Under the pieces are notes generated by a model. It was not told the origin of the DNA and ran no database searches. It was given only the letters and a program-made list of their open reading frames with translations. 64,000 nucleotides of DNA from Fimbriimonadia bacterium (GTDB lineage Bacteria > Armatimonadota > Fimbriimonadia > Fimbriimonadales > JABRVX01). Where the stretch lies: contig JABRVX010000006.1 in the NCBI GenBank assembly GCA_039961735.1, forward strand, positions 18,646 through 82,645. Reading direction: 5' to 3'. The position numbers and the translations under genes are program-made. How positions within the stretch are numbered: the stretch's first letter is position 1; each line of letters begins with the position of its first letter. This document shows positions 37,718 to 47,187 of the stretch, in pieces.

Positions 37718-38628
37718 CGAGCGATCTCCGCGCAGGCTGCATCGACACTCCCGAAGTGTTCTCTAACCGCCTTCACCTGCTCTGCCGTCACGTGGCCGGC
37801 GCCGTACCAAGCCCCTTCGTAGGCCAGTACTAGCGGCACGAGGCGAGCAAAGCGTGCTGCGTCCCGGCTGCGGGCACGGCGCACGTACTCCCCGTTGGTC
37901 AAGCCTGGCTCGTGTCGGATGATGCCCGCCTCGTCGAGCCTGGCCAACGCCGCAAGCAGCAGATATCGCAACGCGCTATTCAGGTTCCCGAGTGCCGCCG
38001 ATTCGTCCGAGAGCCGAAGCCACTCCCTGGAGCTCGCCTGTGTATACTCGTGGTCACCCTCATCGCTGCGACGTCTGATCGAAGTGCTGTGGATCCCACG
38101 ACGCCGCAGCACCACCACGGTCACCGCCATTGCAACGGCTATCCCGGCTGCGATGAAGCCCACCCACGTCAGCACGTTGTCGAGGGCCGCCGCACTGGGT
38201 GCCAGGTCCGCGGTCAGGCGCGTTAGCCATCGCAGGAACGCGTTGATGCGGTCTAATAGCCACTCGCCGAGTGTCTGGCGGCTCGATGGTGGCGCGAAGA
38301 CGGGATCTTGCAGGATGCGACGGGCCTGCTCCGACACGCCGGCAGGGATGGGGGGCTTTTCCAGCCTCTCGAGTTGTTGCAGGCTCTTTAGCGACCTTAG
38401 GGCTTCTTGGCGCTCTGTCTTGCCGCCCCTAACTGCCACTTGCAGGGCGAAGTTTCGGTAGCCGGCTCGGTCCAATTCCGCAGCTACCGCCGCCTGTTCG
38501 GACTGGCTGCCACGAGTAAGCGCCTTCTCCGCCCTTTGCAGCAGTGCGCCGTTGTCGGCTAAGAGGCTACAGCAGGAACTCAGAAGAAGTAGGCTCGCGC
38601 CGAAGGTTCTTCGCCAGCAGCTCCACAT
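37714..38628 (-). CDS. DUF4129 domain-containing membrane protein
   Basis: A 304-residue protein with a signal-like N-terminus, a periplasmic helical part, one membrane helix (about 155-175, VGFIAAGIAVAMAVTVVVL) and a cytoplasmic DUF4129 domain with REWLRLSDESAALGNLNSALRYLLLAAL and RHEPGLTNGEYVRRAR. The start lies 62 bases inside the preceding gene, which is long but supported by the signal peptide. It is coupled to DUF4350 downstream. Confidence 0.83.
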   Translation of the reverse strand: MWSCWRRTFGASLLLLSSCCSLLADNGALLQRAEKALTRGSQSEQAAVAAELDRAGYRNFALQVAVRGGKTERQEALRSLKSLQQLERLEKPPIPAGVSEQARRILQDPVFAPPSSRQTLGEWLLDRINAFLRWLTRLTADLAPSAAALDNVLTWVGFIAAGIAVAMAVTVVVLRRRGIHSTSIRRRSDEGDHEYTQASSREWLRLSDESAALGNLNSALRYLLLAALARLDEAGIIRHEPGLTNGEYVRRARSRDAARFARLVPLVLAYEGAWYGAGHVTAEQVKAVREHFGSVDAACAEIAR

Positions 38629-39547
38629 CGAAGGCCTCGTTCCTGATTCGAATGTCGAAGTATGTTAGTACGATGGCGGCGGACATGAAGGGGACTACCA
38701 GGATGCTGAGCGCACCCGACAGTATCAGTTTAACACCTTCTTGGAGTGCATTCACCCCACTCAGGCTGACGATAGGCTCGTCCGAGAAGAACTGCCCGCC
38801 TCCGAACGGAAGGAACGTCACGGATACGGCCATCTCCGCTACAAGGGACAGCACCACGCTCACGAGGCCGAGCAACATGAGAATGCCGAGCGTTCTTAGA
38901 AAGCGCGAGGTGCTGAGGCGCACGCTACGCCCTATCGCTCCGAGCACCCCAGCCTGCTCGACTACGATCACAGGTGCTACGAACGCAAGAAGCACCGCCA
39001 GGAACAGCACCAGAATCAGGAAACCACACATGCCGAGCGCCACTAGCACCGCAGCCGCATAAGGAGACATATCATCAATGGCACCCACCATTCCGAGCGC
39101 GATCCCGAACACGCAGATGGAGGCGAACAGCGCAGTCGCTACCAGGAAGAAGCTCCCGATCATTCGCCACATGCTGCCCGCGACACCACGCCGCACATCC
39201 TGCGCAGTGATCGGATTCCCGAGATACCGCTCAGCGATTGCGTAGGTTATCGCCGCCTGCTGATAGGCCCACGCGATGAGCCCAAGCGGTGTCAACAGCA
39301 GCCACGCGAGCGCAATTCCGAAAGAGGTATCGGTCGGCTCGACGAAGTAAAAGGGAGCGATCGCTGCAATGGAACCCCAGGCAGTGATGATCAATGCGGG
39401 GAGCCAGATCACCGATAAGAACAGCTTGGCGTTCTCACGATAGAGAGTGAGAGCCTCGTCGAAGATCTCGCCGACACCCATAGGGCGAAGCCGGAACTCC
39501 CTGCGACGCCTCGCCTTACGCGTAAGGGGAGGAGGCTCGGCACTCAC
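38567..39547 (-). CDS. Multi-spanning membrane protein (YciC/GDPD membrane-domain-like)
   Basis: A 326-residue protein with about six membrane helices. The opening RLRPMGVGEIFDEALTLYRENAKLFL is typical of a family of uncharacterised membrane proteins found beside DUF4129 genes. The start is GTG at 39547. Hydrophobic segments include FLSVIWLPALIITAWGS, IALAWLLLTPLGLIAWAY and ILVVPFMSAAIVLTYF. It is the first gene of the operon leading into DUF4129/DUF4350. Function unknown. Confidence 0.78.
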   Translation of the reverse strand: MSAEPPPLTRKARRRREFRLRPMGVGEIFDEALTLYRENAKLFLSVIWLPALIITAWGSIAAIAPFYFVEPTDTSFGIALAWLLLTPLGLIAWAYQQAAITYAIAERYLGNPITAQDVRRGVAGSMWRMIGSFFLVATALFASICVFGIALGMVGAIDDMSPYAAAVLVALGMCGFLILVLFLAVLLAFVAPVIVVEQAGVLGAIGRSVRLSTSRFLRTLGILMLLGLVSVVLSLVAEMAVSVTFLPFGGGQFFSDEPIVSLSGVNALQEGVKLILSGALSILVVPFMSAAIVLTYFDIRIRNEAFDVELLAKNLRREPTSSEFLL

Positions 39548-39562
39548 GGCATTCGACCGGCG

Positions 39563-40690
39563 TTAGCGCAGCAGCTCGCGGGAGATGATGATCCGCTGTA
39601 CCTCGGACGAGCCTTCACCGATCTCGCAGAGTCGCGCGTCTCGCCAATACTTCTCCACATCGTACTCGGTAGTGTATCCACGCCCACCGAAGATCTGCAA
39701 CATTCGGTGCGTCACCCGAGAGGCCGCTTCCGTGGCGAAGAGCTTGGCCTGGGACGCAGCGAGATGCACCTCGCCGCCCTCGTCGTAGATTCGCGCCGCC
39801 TTGTGGATCAGCAGCCTAGCAGCTTCGATCTCCGTAGCCGAGTCGGCCAGCATCCACTGGATCGCTTGGTTCTGTGCAAGAGGCCGTCCGAACTGCTCTC
39901 GCTCCTTCGAGTAGGGAATCGCCGCCTCGAGTGCTGCCTCAGCGATACCTAACGCCATCGCAGCGATCCCGATGCGCCCCCTCTGCAATAGCCCGATCGA
40001 TTCCGAGAAGCTACCGGGCGTGCGCCACCCGATGGCATTGTCCAGACGGAAGCGCGTGGTGTAGCTGGCCTTCACGCCCGTGGTCTCGATCCGCGGCTCA
40101 TTTCGGTAGCCGGGTTGGCCGGTCTCCACGAGAAATGCCCCCATATCGTTCTCCGAGACGCGAGCTATCACTACTACCAACTGCGCCCGCGCTGCGTTGG
40201 TGATGAACATCTTCTCGCCGGTGAGGTACCAGCGGTCCGGGCCGTATACGTCCTCGGGTGCGGGAACTGCGGTGGTGCGCACGCCGCGCGCGTCGCTGCC
40301 CGCCGTCGGCTCGGTTAGTGCCCAACCCATCCGCCACTCGCCACTGACGATCTTGGGCAAATAGAGCGCCTGCTGCTCAGGGGTAGTGAACCGGACGAGA
40401 TGCCCCGCGCAGAGGGCGTTCAGGGCGGCGACGTTCATCCCCAGCGCCCCGTCCCCCTTAGACACCTCACGCACCGCCTCGGCATAGCAGCCGCAACTAA
40501 CCCCGCTACCTCCGAGTTCTTGCGGGACAACCATAGTGAGAAGGCCGATCTCCGTAAGGATAGGCCAGAGACTGTCCGGCCAGCCGCCCTGGGCTTCCCA
40601 GGCACGGTGATTGGGGCGCACTTCCCTCTCGACGAACTCCTTCACCCGAGCCAGGAACTCCATCTCACGCTCGTTCAGTTGCAGCAACAT
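39563..40690 (-). CDS. Acyl-CoA dehydrogenase
   Basis: A 375-residue FAD enzyme that introduces the alpha-beta double bond in acyl-CoA. Family motifs are clear: MGWALTEPTAGSD (FAD/substrate site), LTGEKMFITNA, FGRPLAQNQAIQWMLAD, MLQIFGGRGYTTEYDVEKYWRDAR, and the C-terminal EIGEGSSEVQRIII carrying the catalytic-type Glu. It passes electrons to ETF, encoded here at 53075-54762. It lies 88 bases after plsC and may share its transcript. Chain-length preference cannot be read from the sequence. Confidence 0.94.
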   Translation of the reverse strand: MLLQLNEREMEFLARVKEFVEREVRPNHRAWEAQGGWPDSLWPILTEIGLLTMVVPQELGGSGVSCGCYAEAVREVSKGDGALGMNVAALNALCAGHLVRFTTPEQQALYLPKIVSGEWRMGWALTEPTAGSDARGVRTTAVPAPEDVYGPDRWYLTGEKMFITNAARAQLVVVIARVSENDMGAFLVETGQPGYRNEPRIETTGVKASYTTRFRLDNAIGWRTPGSFSESIGLLQRGRIGIAAMALGIAEAALEAAIPYSKEREQFGRPLAQNQAIQWMLADSATEIEAARLLIHKAARIYDEGGEVHLAASQAKLFATEAASRVTHRMLQIFGGRGYTTEYDVEKYWRDARLCEIGEGSSEVQRIIISRELLR

Positions 40691-40777
40691 ACCTATCTCC
40701 TCTTCGAGACACGGTCGCGGCAGCCTTGCCCGACCCGTGCAAACGCACAGAATACCTCCCAGCCAACATCGCGGTGC

Positions 40778-41449
40778 TTACCGCTCTCCTACAGCCGGAT
40801 GGAGGTTGGCCCATGGAATGTCCAACACCAGTCCCCGCTCCGCTGCCAAGTCCCGGATTCGCTCCATCAGGGTGAGTGCAAAGCGTCGACGGGCCTCCTT
40901 TTCGTCGAGACCCTCTGCCACCGAAGCGTAGGTGAACGGCTCACCCCACACGATACTAATCTTCGCGCGTCTGGGCAGCTTCGCGCCCCTGGGTAGGAAC
41001 CGGTCGGACCCCACCACTGCCACAGGGATCACTGGGGCCGAGGCAAGCTTAGCAAGCAGCGCGACCCCTTGGTTCGGTTCGCCGAGCGACCTGCCGTTGC
41101 CGCGCGTGCCTTCTGGGAACACCAGCACCGCCTCGCCGGCGCGCAGTAAGGCTTGAGCCTTGCGGATCGCCGCCAAGTCTGCCGAGCCTCGATCCACCGG
41201 GAACGCCCACACCATCTTCAGGACCCGACCCACTACGGGCACGAACAACTGCTTCTTGGCCATGAAGCACAGGGGTCGGTGCGTCGCGCTCCCGACCGCC
41301 GGCGGGTCGGCGAAGCTCAGATGGTTCGGTGCGACGATCAGCGAACCCGTTTTCGGCACACGCTCTTCGTGCACCCACTCCAGTCCGCCGGCCGCTGCGA
41401 AGAGGCCCCGGAAGGCGGAGCGACCGATGCAATAGAGTACGCGTCCCAC
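40778..41449 (-). CDS. plsC: 1-acyl-sn-glycerol-3-phosphate acyltransferase
   Basis: A 223-residue membrane-associated acyltransferase making phosphatidic acid. Catalytic HxxxxD is at His43-Asp48 (APNHLSFADPP) and the substrate motif FPEGTRG is at about 111-117. GTG start 41449 shares one base with the cmk stop (TAGTG), so translation is coupled. The cmk-plsC pairing is common in bacteria. Confidence 0.9.
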   Translation of the reverse strand: MGRVLYCIGRSAFRGLFAAAGGLEWVHEERVPKTGSLIVAPNHLSFADPPAVGSATHRPLCFMAKKQLFVPVVGRVLKMVWAFPVDRGSADLAAIRKAQALLRAGEAVLVFPEGTRGNGRSLGEPNQGVALLAKLASAPVIPVAVVGSDRFLPRGAKLPRRAKISIVWGEPFTYASVAEGLDEKEARRRFALTLMERIRDLAAERGLVLDIPWANLHPAVGER

Positions 41450-42117
41450 TACTCCTCCAGCCGAGAGACGATGCGATCCACCACCTGCTCGACGCTCAGA
41501 TCGCTGGAGTCCACGATGATGGCATCCGGCGCGCGCCGCAAGGGCGAGTCTTCCCTCGTGCTGTCCCGACAGTCACGCTCCCTCTGTTGCGCCAGAACCT
41601 CGGCAACAGTGGTCTCGATGCCTCTCGCGGTCAGCTCCTCGTAGCGACGACGGGCACGTACCTCGGGCGAAGCATCCAAGTAGACCTTGAGGTCTGCATC
41701 GGGCGCGACGACGGTGGTGGTGTCGCGTCCTTCCAAAGTCCACCCGCCCGACTCGATGATGCGCTGCTGCGCCGTGACCATCGCTCGCCGGACAGTCGAA
41801 TGAACGGACAATGCGGAAGCCAGATCGCCGGTCTCGGGGGTTCGTATCTCCTCGGTAACGTCGCGTCCTTGGCAGATGACCCGCTGGGCGGTCGGGGGAC
41901 CTTCGAAGACGATCTGAAGGCTGGCCGCCAAGTCGCCGAGTGCATCGGCGGGTGCGTCGGTAAGCCCTGCTCGAGTTGCTGTCAGGGCAAGTGCCCGATA
42001 CATCGCGCCGGTATCCAGATAGTGGAGACCGAGGCGCTCGGCTAGCGCCTTTGCAACCGTGCTCTTCCCTGCCCCCGAGGGTCCGTCAATCGCAATGACC
42101 AGACCATCACGCTTCAC
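41449..42117 (-). CDS. cmk: Cytidylate kinase
   Basis: A 222-residue CMP/dCMP kinase. The P-loop GPSGAGKST is at about 12-20. LDTGAMYRALAL, GRDVTEEIRTPE and LEGRDTTTVVAPDADLKVYLDAS are family hallmarks. In the latter, the usual GRDIGTVV reads GRDTTTVV, a small deviation. The GTG start at 42117 overlaps the end of aroA by 11 bases. Confidence 0.95.
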   Translation of the reverse strand: MKRDGLVIAIDGPSGAGKSTVAKALAERLGLHYLDTGAMYRALALTATRAGLTDAPADALGDLAASLQIVFEGPPTAQRVICQGRDVTEEIRTPETGDLASALSVHSTVRRAMVTAQQRIIESGGWTLEGRDTTTVVAPDADLKVYLDASPEVRARRRYEELTARGIETTVAEVLAQQRERDCRDSTREDSPLRRAPDAIIVDSSDLSVEQVVDRIVSRLEE

Positions 42118-43405
42118 GGATGTCGGCTCCGAGCGAATGCATCATCTCGACGAACCCTGGAAAGCTGGTGTCCACGCACTCCACGTCCTCTACGACGGTT
42201 TCCCCCTTCGCCGCGAGCCCAGCGACCGCGAGGCTCATCGCAATGCGGTGATCGCCGTGGCTACACACCACGGCTCCATGCAGTTGCGTCGGCCCGTGCA
42301 CCAGCAGCCCGTCGTGTGTGTCGCGAATGTCGGCACCCATCTTGCGCAGCTCCGCGGTGATCGTCGCCAGCCGATCGCTCTCTTTGTGCCGCAGCTCGGA
42401 CGCGCCCGACAGCTCTGTGTACCCGTCAGCTTGTGTCGCGGCGACCGCGAAGGCAGGCACCTCGTCCACCATGCGCACCACCAGATCACCCGCGGCGGAG
42501 AGGCCTGACAAGGGCGAATGCTCGGCTGTCATGTCGGCAACCGGTTCTCCCGCCTGCTCCCGTCGCCTCGTTATGTGCAAGTGAGCGCCTGCGCCGATCA
42601 GGAGATCCAGCAGACCCGTTCGCGTCGGGTTGTCACCGACGCCGAGCACTTCCACCGAAGACCCCGGCACGATCAGACCTGCTACCAGTGGAAAAGCTGC
42701 TGAGGACACATCGCCGGACACCTCGACGTCCGTCGCTCTCAGCCTAGTTCCACCGCGCACAGCAACACTCAGGTCCGATCGCTCGACATCGGCACCGAAC
42801 GCAACTAGCATTCGTTCGGTGTGGTCCCTGCTCAGCGATGGCTCTGTGACGACAGTCTCGCCCTCGGCCTGCAAGCCCGCGAGCAGTACACAGCTCTTCA
42901 CCTGGGCGCTCGCAATGGGGCTCTCGTACCGAATGCCGTGCAGCCCACCGCCCCGGATTGTGAGCGGAGCCAGGCGACCATCCTCTCGCGCATCTACATC
43001 GGCCCCCATCTTTCGCAGCGGCTCGACGATCCGCGCCATCGGTCTTCGACGTAGCGAGTCGTCGCCCGTGAGTACGGAGAGGAAAGGGCACCCGGCAAGC
43101 ACTCCTGCCATTAGGCGCATCGTCGTACCGGAGTTTCCGGCGTTCAGCACATCGTCGGACTCTTTGAGCGAGCCCCCGGTCACGGACCACTCGCCAGGTC
43201 CGAGTCGCTCCACCGAGACACCTAATTGCCGGACGATTCTCACTGTCGCCAGGCAGTCTTCACCTTCCAGCATGCCCCGAATCGTCGTGGTCCCCTCAGC
43301 CAGTGCACCCAGGATGAGAGCGCGATGCGAGATGCTCTTGTCCGGAGGGCTGATCACACGCCCGACAAGCGGGCGTCCGCCCCTCACACGCCAGGCCCGG
43401 CTCAT
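42107..43405 (-). CDS. aroA: 3-phosphoshikimate 1-carboxyvinyltransferase (EPSP synthase)
   Basis: A 432-residue shikimate-pathway enzyme. ATG 43405 overlaps the tyrA stop as ATGA. Motifs include PPDKSISHRALILGALAEG, NAGNSGTTMRLMAGVLAG and SLRRRPMARIVEPL. Later comes ELRHKESDRLATI near the C-terminus. These are the PEP and shikimate-3-phosphate binding signatures. It stands in the DAHP synthase-tyrA-aroA-cmk-plsC series. Confidence 0.96.
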   Translation of the reverse strand: MSRAWRVRGGRPLVGRVISPPDKSISHRALILGALAEGTTTIRGMLEGEDCLATVRIVRQLGVSVERLGPGEWSVTGGSLKESDDVLNAGNSGTTMRLMAGVLAGCPFLSVLTGDDSLRRRPMARIVEPLRKMGADVDAREDGRLAPLTIRGGGLHGIRYESPIASAQVKSCVLLAGLQAEGETVVTEPSLSRDHTERMLVAFGADVERSDLSVAVRGGTRLRATDVEVSGDVSSAAFPLVAGLIVPGSSVEVLGVGDNPTRTGLLDLLIGAGAHLHITRRREQAGEPVADMTAEHSPLSGLSAAGDLVVRMVDEVPAFAVAATQADGYTELSGASELRHKESDRLATITAELRKMGADIRDTHDGLLVHGPTQLHGAVVCSHGDHRIAMSLAVAGLAAKGETVVEDVECVDTSFPGFVEMMHSLGADIREA

Positions 43406-44256
43406 CGACTCGCCTCGTCCTTCAGTCGCTTCGACTCGCTCAACAGCTCTAGCACCTTCTGGTCGTCGTGCGCCTGAATGAAGTCGCGCATCTCCCTCAG
43501 ATAGTATTCGAGGTCGTATAGCGTAGACACCACCTCGTCGCGGTTGCTGGCGATGATGCTCTGCCACAATTCCGGGGAGCTAGCGGCGACGCGGGTAAGG
43601 TCGGCCCAGCTAGGGCCTGCCATCTGTGGATGGGTCAGCATCGCACTCATTCGCATCAGCGTAGATGCGAGAACGTGGGGTAGGTGCGAAAGCACGGCGG
43701 CATGACGGTCGTGCTCTTCCGGGGACAGCAGCAGCGGCTTGCTCCCGATGGACTCCACCAGGCCCTTGACGGTCTGCAACGCCGCGTTGTCTGTGTCTGC
43801 AGTCGGGGTCAGCACCCAAGTGGCACCGTCGAAGAGGTCCGCGGTCGCGTGGCTGGGTCCGGAGTTCGCCCTTCCCGCCATCGGGTGACCTCCGACGAAT
43901 CGAGGACGAAATCGCAATGGATAGGTCTTAGTCCACGAGACGATTCCGGCCTTCACGCTCACGGTGTCCGTCACGATGCACCCATCGCGGGCAAACACGT
44001 CCGCCTCCACGAGACAGGGCACGACGGCTGGCGGCGGAACGGCGAGCACGAGGATGTCCGCGGCACCCAGGTGGTTCAGGGCTTCGTAGGTCTGTTCGAC
44101 CGCGCCGGCCTGCAATGCGATGTCGCGCGCTTCGGGGTCGGTATCGAAGCCGAACACCTCTTTGCATACGCCGTGTTTCCTAAGGGCAAGGCCCAGGCTC
44201 GACCCAACGAGGCCGAGCCCGACGATGCCAACCCGGCCAAAGCTTCTACGCCGCAT
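43402..44256 (-). CDS. tyrA: Prephenate dehydrogenase
   Basis: A 284-residue NAD(P)-dependent enzyme of tyrosine synthesis. The Rossmann motif [10 protein letters not shown] is at about 13-22. [18 protein letters not shown] carries the catalytic-region His. [17 protein letters not shown] is a further family segment. No ACT domain is fused. It overlaps the DAHP synthase gene by 11 bases. Confidence 0.93.
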   Translation of the reverse strand: MRRRSFGRVGIVGLGLVGSSLGLALRKHGVCKEVFGFDTDPEARDIALQAGAVEQTYEALNHLGAADILVLAVPPPAVVPCLVEADVFARDGCIVTDTVSVKAGIVSWTKTYPLRFRPRFVGGHPMAGRANSGPSHATADLFDGATWVLTPTADTDNAALQTVKGLVESIGSKPLLLSPEEHDRHAAVLSHLPHVLASTLMRMSAMLTHPQMAGPSWADLTRVAASSPELWQSIIASNRDEVVSTLYDLEYYLREMRDFIQAHDDQKVLELLSESKRLKDEASR

Positions 44257-45274
44257 GGCCTCCGAGTTGGCGTCCGACGGCTGCTGCCACCTTTTCGGCG
44301 GCCGCCATGAGCGCCTGAAAGCCCTCGAAGGTTAGGCTCTGCGCTCCGTCTTTCAGCGCCTTGGTCGGTTCGGGGTGGACTTCGATCATCAGCCCGTCCG
44401 CCCCAGCAGCTATGGCCGCGAGCGCGACGGCGGGCACGAGCCCGGAACGCCCGGTCCCGTGGCTGGGATCGGCGACGATGGGGAGGTGCGACAGGTCCTT
44501 GACTACCGGGATGGCATTGATGTCGAACGTGTTACGAGTGGCTTGCTCAAAGGTGCGGATCCCGCGCTCGCAGAGGATGATGTGCTCGTCGCCCCCGCTT
44601 GCCAGGTACTCGGCGGCCTGCAGCCACTCCTCGATGTTCGACGCCCAGCCGCGCTTCAGCATCACCGGCAACCGAGAGCGCCCGATCTCTCGCAGCAGAC
44701 TAAAGTTCGCCATGTTGCGCGTGCCCACCTGAAGGATGTCCGCGTACTTAGCGACCAGTCCGACGTCCCGCGTGTCCATCACTTCGGTGATGACAGGCAG
44801 ACCGGTCTCATCGCGTGCCGCGGCGAGAATGCGGAGACCGTCTTCTCCCATCCCGTGGAAGCTGTATGGCGAGGTGCTCGGCTTGTACGCGCCACCTCGC
44901 AAGATGGATGCCCCAGCGGCCTTCACTCGTCGCGCCGTCTCGAGCAGCATCTGCTCGCTCTCCACGGTGCAGGGGCCGGCCATGACCGTGATCGTCGGAC
45001 CACCGATGGTCACTCCGCGAACGTCGAACACCGTGCCCGCAGGCTTGGCTGCGCGAGCGACCAGCTTGTAGGGCTTCAAAATGGGAACGACTTCGTCCAC
45101 ACACGGCAGACCGTAGAGTCTGTCTCTCAGGGTGAGAGGCTCGTCACCGATAATGCCTACAATCGTGCGCTCGACTCCGCGCGAGAGGTGTGTGCTATAG
45201 CCCTGGCTCTGGATGAACTCAAGTAGCCGGTCCAGCTCCTCATCGGACGTGCCCGGCTTGACGACGACGATCAT
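44246..45274 (-). CDS. aroF: 3-deoxy-7-phosphoheptulonate synthase, type I-beta with ferredoxin-like domain
   Basis: A 342-residue enzyme joining PEP and erythrose-4-phosphate. ATG 45274 ([20 protein letters not shown]) is chosen; the long upstream extension is not conserved in character. Residues 1-75 form a ferredoxin-like regulatory domain as in the Thermotoga enzyme, where tyrosine and phenylalanine inhibit. Catalytic motifs: [48 protein letters not shown] and VADPSHGTG. Confidence 0.94.
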   Translation of the reverse strand: MIVVVKPGTSDEELDRLLEFIQSQGYSTHLSRGVERTIVGIIGDEPLTLRDRLYGLPCVDEVVPILKPYKLVARAAKPAGTVFDVRGVTIGGPTITVMAGPCTVESEQMLLETARRVKAAGASILRGGAYKPSTSPYSFHGMGEDGLRILAAARDETGLPVITEVMDTRDVGLVAKYADILQVGTRNMANFSLLREIGRSRLPVMLKRGWASNIEEWLQAAEYLASGGDEHIILCERGIRTFEQATRNTFDINAIPVVKDLSHLPIVADPSHGTGRSGLVPAVALAAIAAGADGLMIEVHPEPTKALKDGAQSLTFEGFQALMAAAEKVAAAVGRQLGGHAA

Positions 45275-45315
45275 TCCGCAGCTCCCTATTTGAACCCGGC
45301 GAGTATACCCATGGA

Positions 45316-46074
45316 CTATCGCCTGGCTCGCCTCGGTTCTCCCGCAGATTTGCCCTCGACCTTGGCAAACACCACGTCGGTTCTCACCGAGCGGGAGACG
45401 AACGAGAGCTTGACCTCGCGCCAGTCTTCCGGGGCGAAGCGAACGTCGAAGCGCAGCGTCCACACCGCACCGTAGTAAGGCCCGGGCGGCACGTAAGTCG
45501 GGTGCATGCCGGGGCGATCCGGCTCCTCGAAGCACAAGGCTGCCGCCAGACCGAATGGATAGCCCGAGGCCACTCGTTCGTTGTCGCCAGAGAGTCGCTC
45601 GACAAGGCGCGCCTCCTTCAGCGGGCAGGGAGAACGATCTATGCTCAACGCGGCCGTCAGCTTCTCCAGGCTCCATCTGTCGGCCATAGTCTCGGCTTCC
45701 CGCGTGACCGGCGTCAGCTTGGGAAACGCGGTCAGGAGTAGCACGACCACCAACTCGCCTTCGTGCGCGCTCGACCACTCGGTCCAGAGCCGGAGCGCAT
45801 CTTCCGAGGTGCGTAGCTCGCGGCCCGCCTGATAGCCCAGCCACTCGGAGGCGCACTCGGGAGTCAGCAGCCATGCCCACTGGCTGTGCCGCTTCGCGAT
45901 GCCGTCGAACCACAGGCCCGCAGGCTGGCGCCAATCCTTACCGACCTCGGCGACGCCGTTGCGCAAGGTGGCAAGGCGTTGCCCACGCTCGAATGCGTCT
46001 GGGATGGGCGCGCCAGGCCACACAGGCACGCCGGCTTGGGCCAGGACGAGGGCAACTAGGAGAGGAACGAGCAT
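45316..46074 (-). CDS. Exported protein of unknown function
   Basis: A 252-residue protein with a short signal peptide ([15 protein letters not shown]). GAGGGCGAC precedes the ATG. The mature part has no motif I recognise; it contains [21 protein letters not shown] near its end. It lies 41 bases before the DAHP synthase gene and may start that transcript. Divergent from the zinc-ribbon gene. Confidence 0.65.
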   Translation of the reverse strand: MLVPLLVALVLAQAGVPVWPGAPIPDAFERGQRLATLRNGVAEVGKDWRQPAGLWFDGIAKRHSQWAWLLTPECASEWLGYQAGRELRTSEDALRLWTEWSSAHEGELVVVLLLTAFPKLTPVTREAETMADRWSLEKLTAALSIDRSPCPLKEARLVERLSGDNERVASGYPFGLAAALCFEEPDRPGMHPTYVPPGPYYGAVWTLRFDVRFAPEDWREVKLSFVSRSVRTDVVFAKVEGKSAGEPRRARR

Positions 46075-46133
46075 ACATTGTTGATTGTCGCCCTCAGCGG
46101 GTGCGACCCGCAGAGCACCTTCATGCGTCTAGA

Positions 46134-46139
46134 TATAAT
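46134..46139. promoter_or_regulatory. Shared -10-like element in a divergent intergenic region
   Basis: TATAAT on the plus strand overlaps TATTAT on the minus strand, between divergent genes. No matching -35 was found on either side. A small inverted repeat CTCAC-CAAT-GTGAG lies at 46145-46158. Confidence 0.35.
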
Positions 46140-46216
46140 AGACCCTCACCAATGTGAGCGGCGAGGGATAGAATTCGGTGTCGGCGCTGTGCAAGAGCCA
46201 CGCCGGGGAGTGAGCC

Positions 46217-47137
46217 ATGAACTGCCCGAAGTGCGGACAAGACAATCAGCCCGGTTCGAGATACTGCATCCACTGTGGCGCGGCACTCGCCGCGCCGGCT
46301 GCAGCCACGAGCCAGCAGCCGCAGGTGCGAGAGCGTTCGGCTGCCGCAAAGGCACCCGGAATACCCATGGGAACTAAGCTGGCGCTGGGAGTCGGAGCGC
46401 TGGCCGTCATCCTCGTGGCAGGCATCCTTATCGGTAAGTACGGCCCCTGGCAAGCGAAGGCCAAAACCCGAGCAACCGGAGTGCTCCAGGCCGAGGGCAG
46501 TCGGCCCACAACCGGCCTGTTGCAAGCCGAAGGCTCCAAGCCGGCCACAGGCATCGCCCAAGCCGAGGGTTCCCCGCCACCAGAGCGCAAAATGATGCCG
46601 GAAGACATCCGCAAATGGCTGGAGCACCTGGAGCGCATCGAGAAGCAGCGGGTGGACATGGCCAAGGATCAAATTTCTTCCCTGATGGTCGCAATGACGA
46701 AGCTTTCCGTCTCGGGCGGCGCGGACAACCTAGAGCGGATCATGGCCGGCGAGGACCCCAAAGCCCCGCACGAGGATTTGTCGGCTCAGGCGAACACCAT
46801 GCGCTCCGAGTGGAACGGGTTGATACAGAGGTTTCGATCATTCCCTCCGCCGCAGCGATGTCGGCAGCTCGCGGAGACCTACGATCGCGCGCTGGTCGCT
46901 ACCTCGTTGTCTCTGCTCACTGTGACCGACGCCCTCGGCAAGGCGTCCAGCGATCTCCACGGCGCCCTCTCGTCTGTTCAGCGGATGCAGGGCGAGTCTT
47001 ATCAAAGTGTGGACGTGCCGGCCGCGTCGTCCGACAACCAGCTTGCCGAGATATGCCGCGAATACGACACGGACAAGTGGTTCGTGATTCATGCGGACAT
47101 CGCCGGGCAGATCGGGAGCATCGGTCGCGGATTCTGA
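46217..47137 (+). CDS. Zinc-ribbon membrane protein
   Basis: A 306-residue protein with an N-terminal zinc ribbon (MNCPKCGQDNQPGSRYCIHCG: CxxC...CxxC), a membrane helix at about 57-75 (LALGVGALAVILVAGILIG), and three copies of a TGxxQAEGS unit at about 90-120. The C-terminal 180 residues are mostly helical and unrecognised. GGGGAG precedes the ATG. The ribbon is cytoplasmic and the rest is likely outside. Function unknown. Confidence 0.75.
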   Translation: MNCPKCGQDNQPGSRYCIHCGAALAAPAAATSQQPQVRERSAAAKAPGIPMGTKLALGVGALAVILVAGILIGKYGPWQAKAKTRATGVLQAEGSRPTTGLLQAEGSKPATGIAQAEGSPPPERKMMPEDIRKWLEHLERIEKQRVDMAKDQISSLMVAMTKLSVSGGADNLERIMAGEDPKAPHEDLSAQANTMRSEWNGLIQRFRSFPPPQRCRQLAETYDRALVATSLSLLTVTDALGKASSDLHGALSSVQRMQGESYQSVDVPAASSDNQLAEICREYDTDKWFVIHADIAGQIGSIGRGF

Positions 47138-47187
47138 GCCTATCGCTCGTGCAGGTAGACCATTTGAGCGCGGCGAAACCCGCAGGC

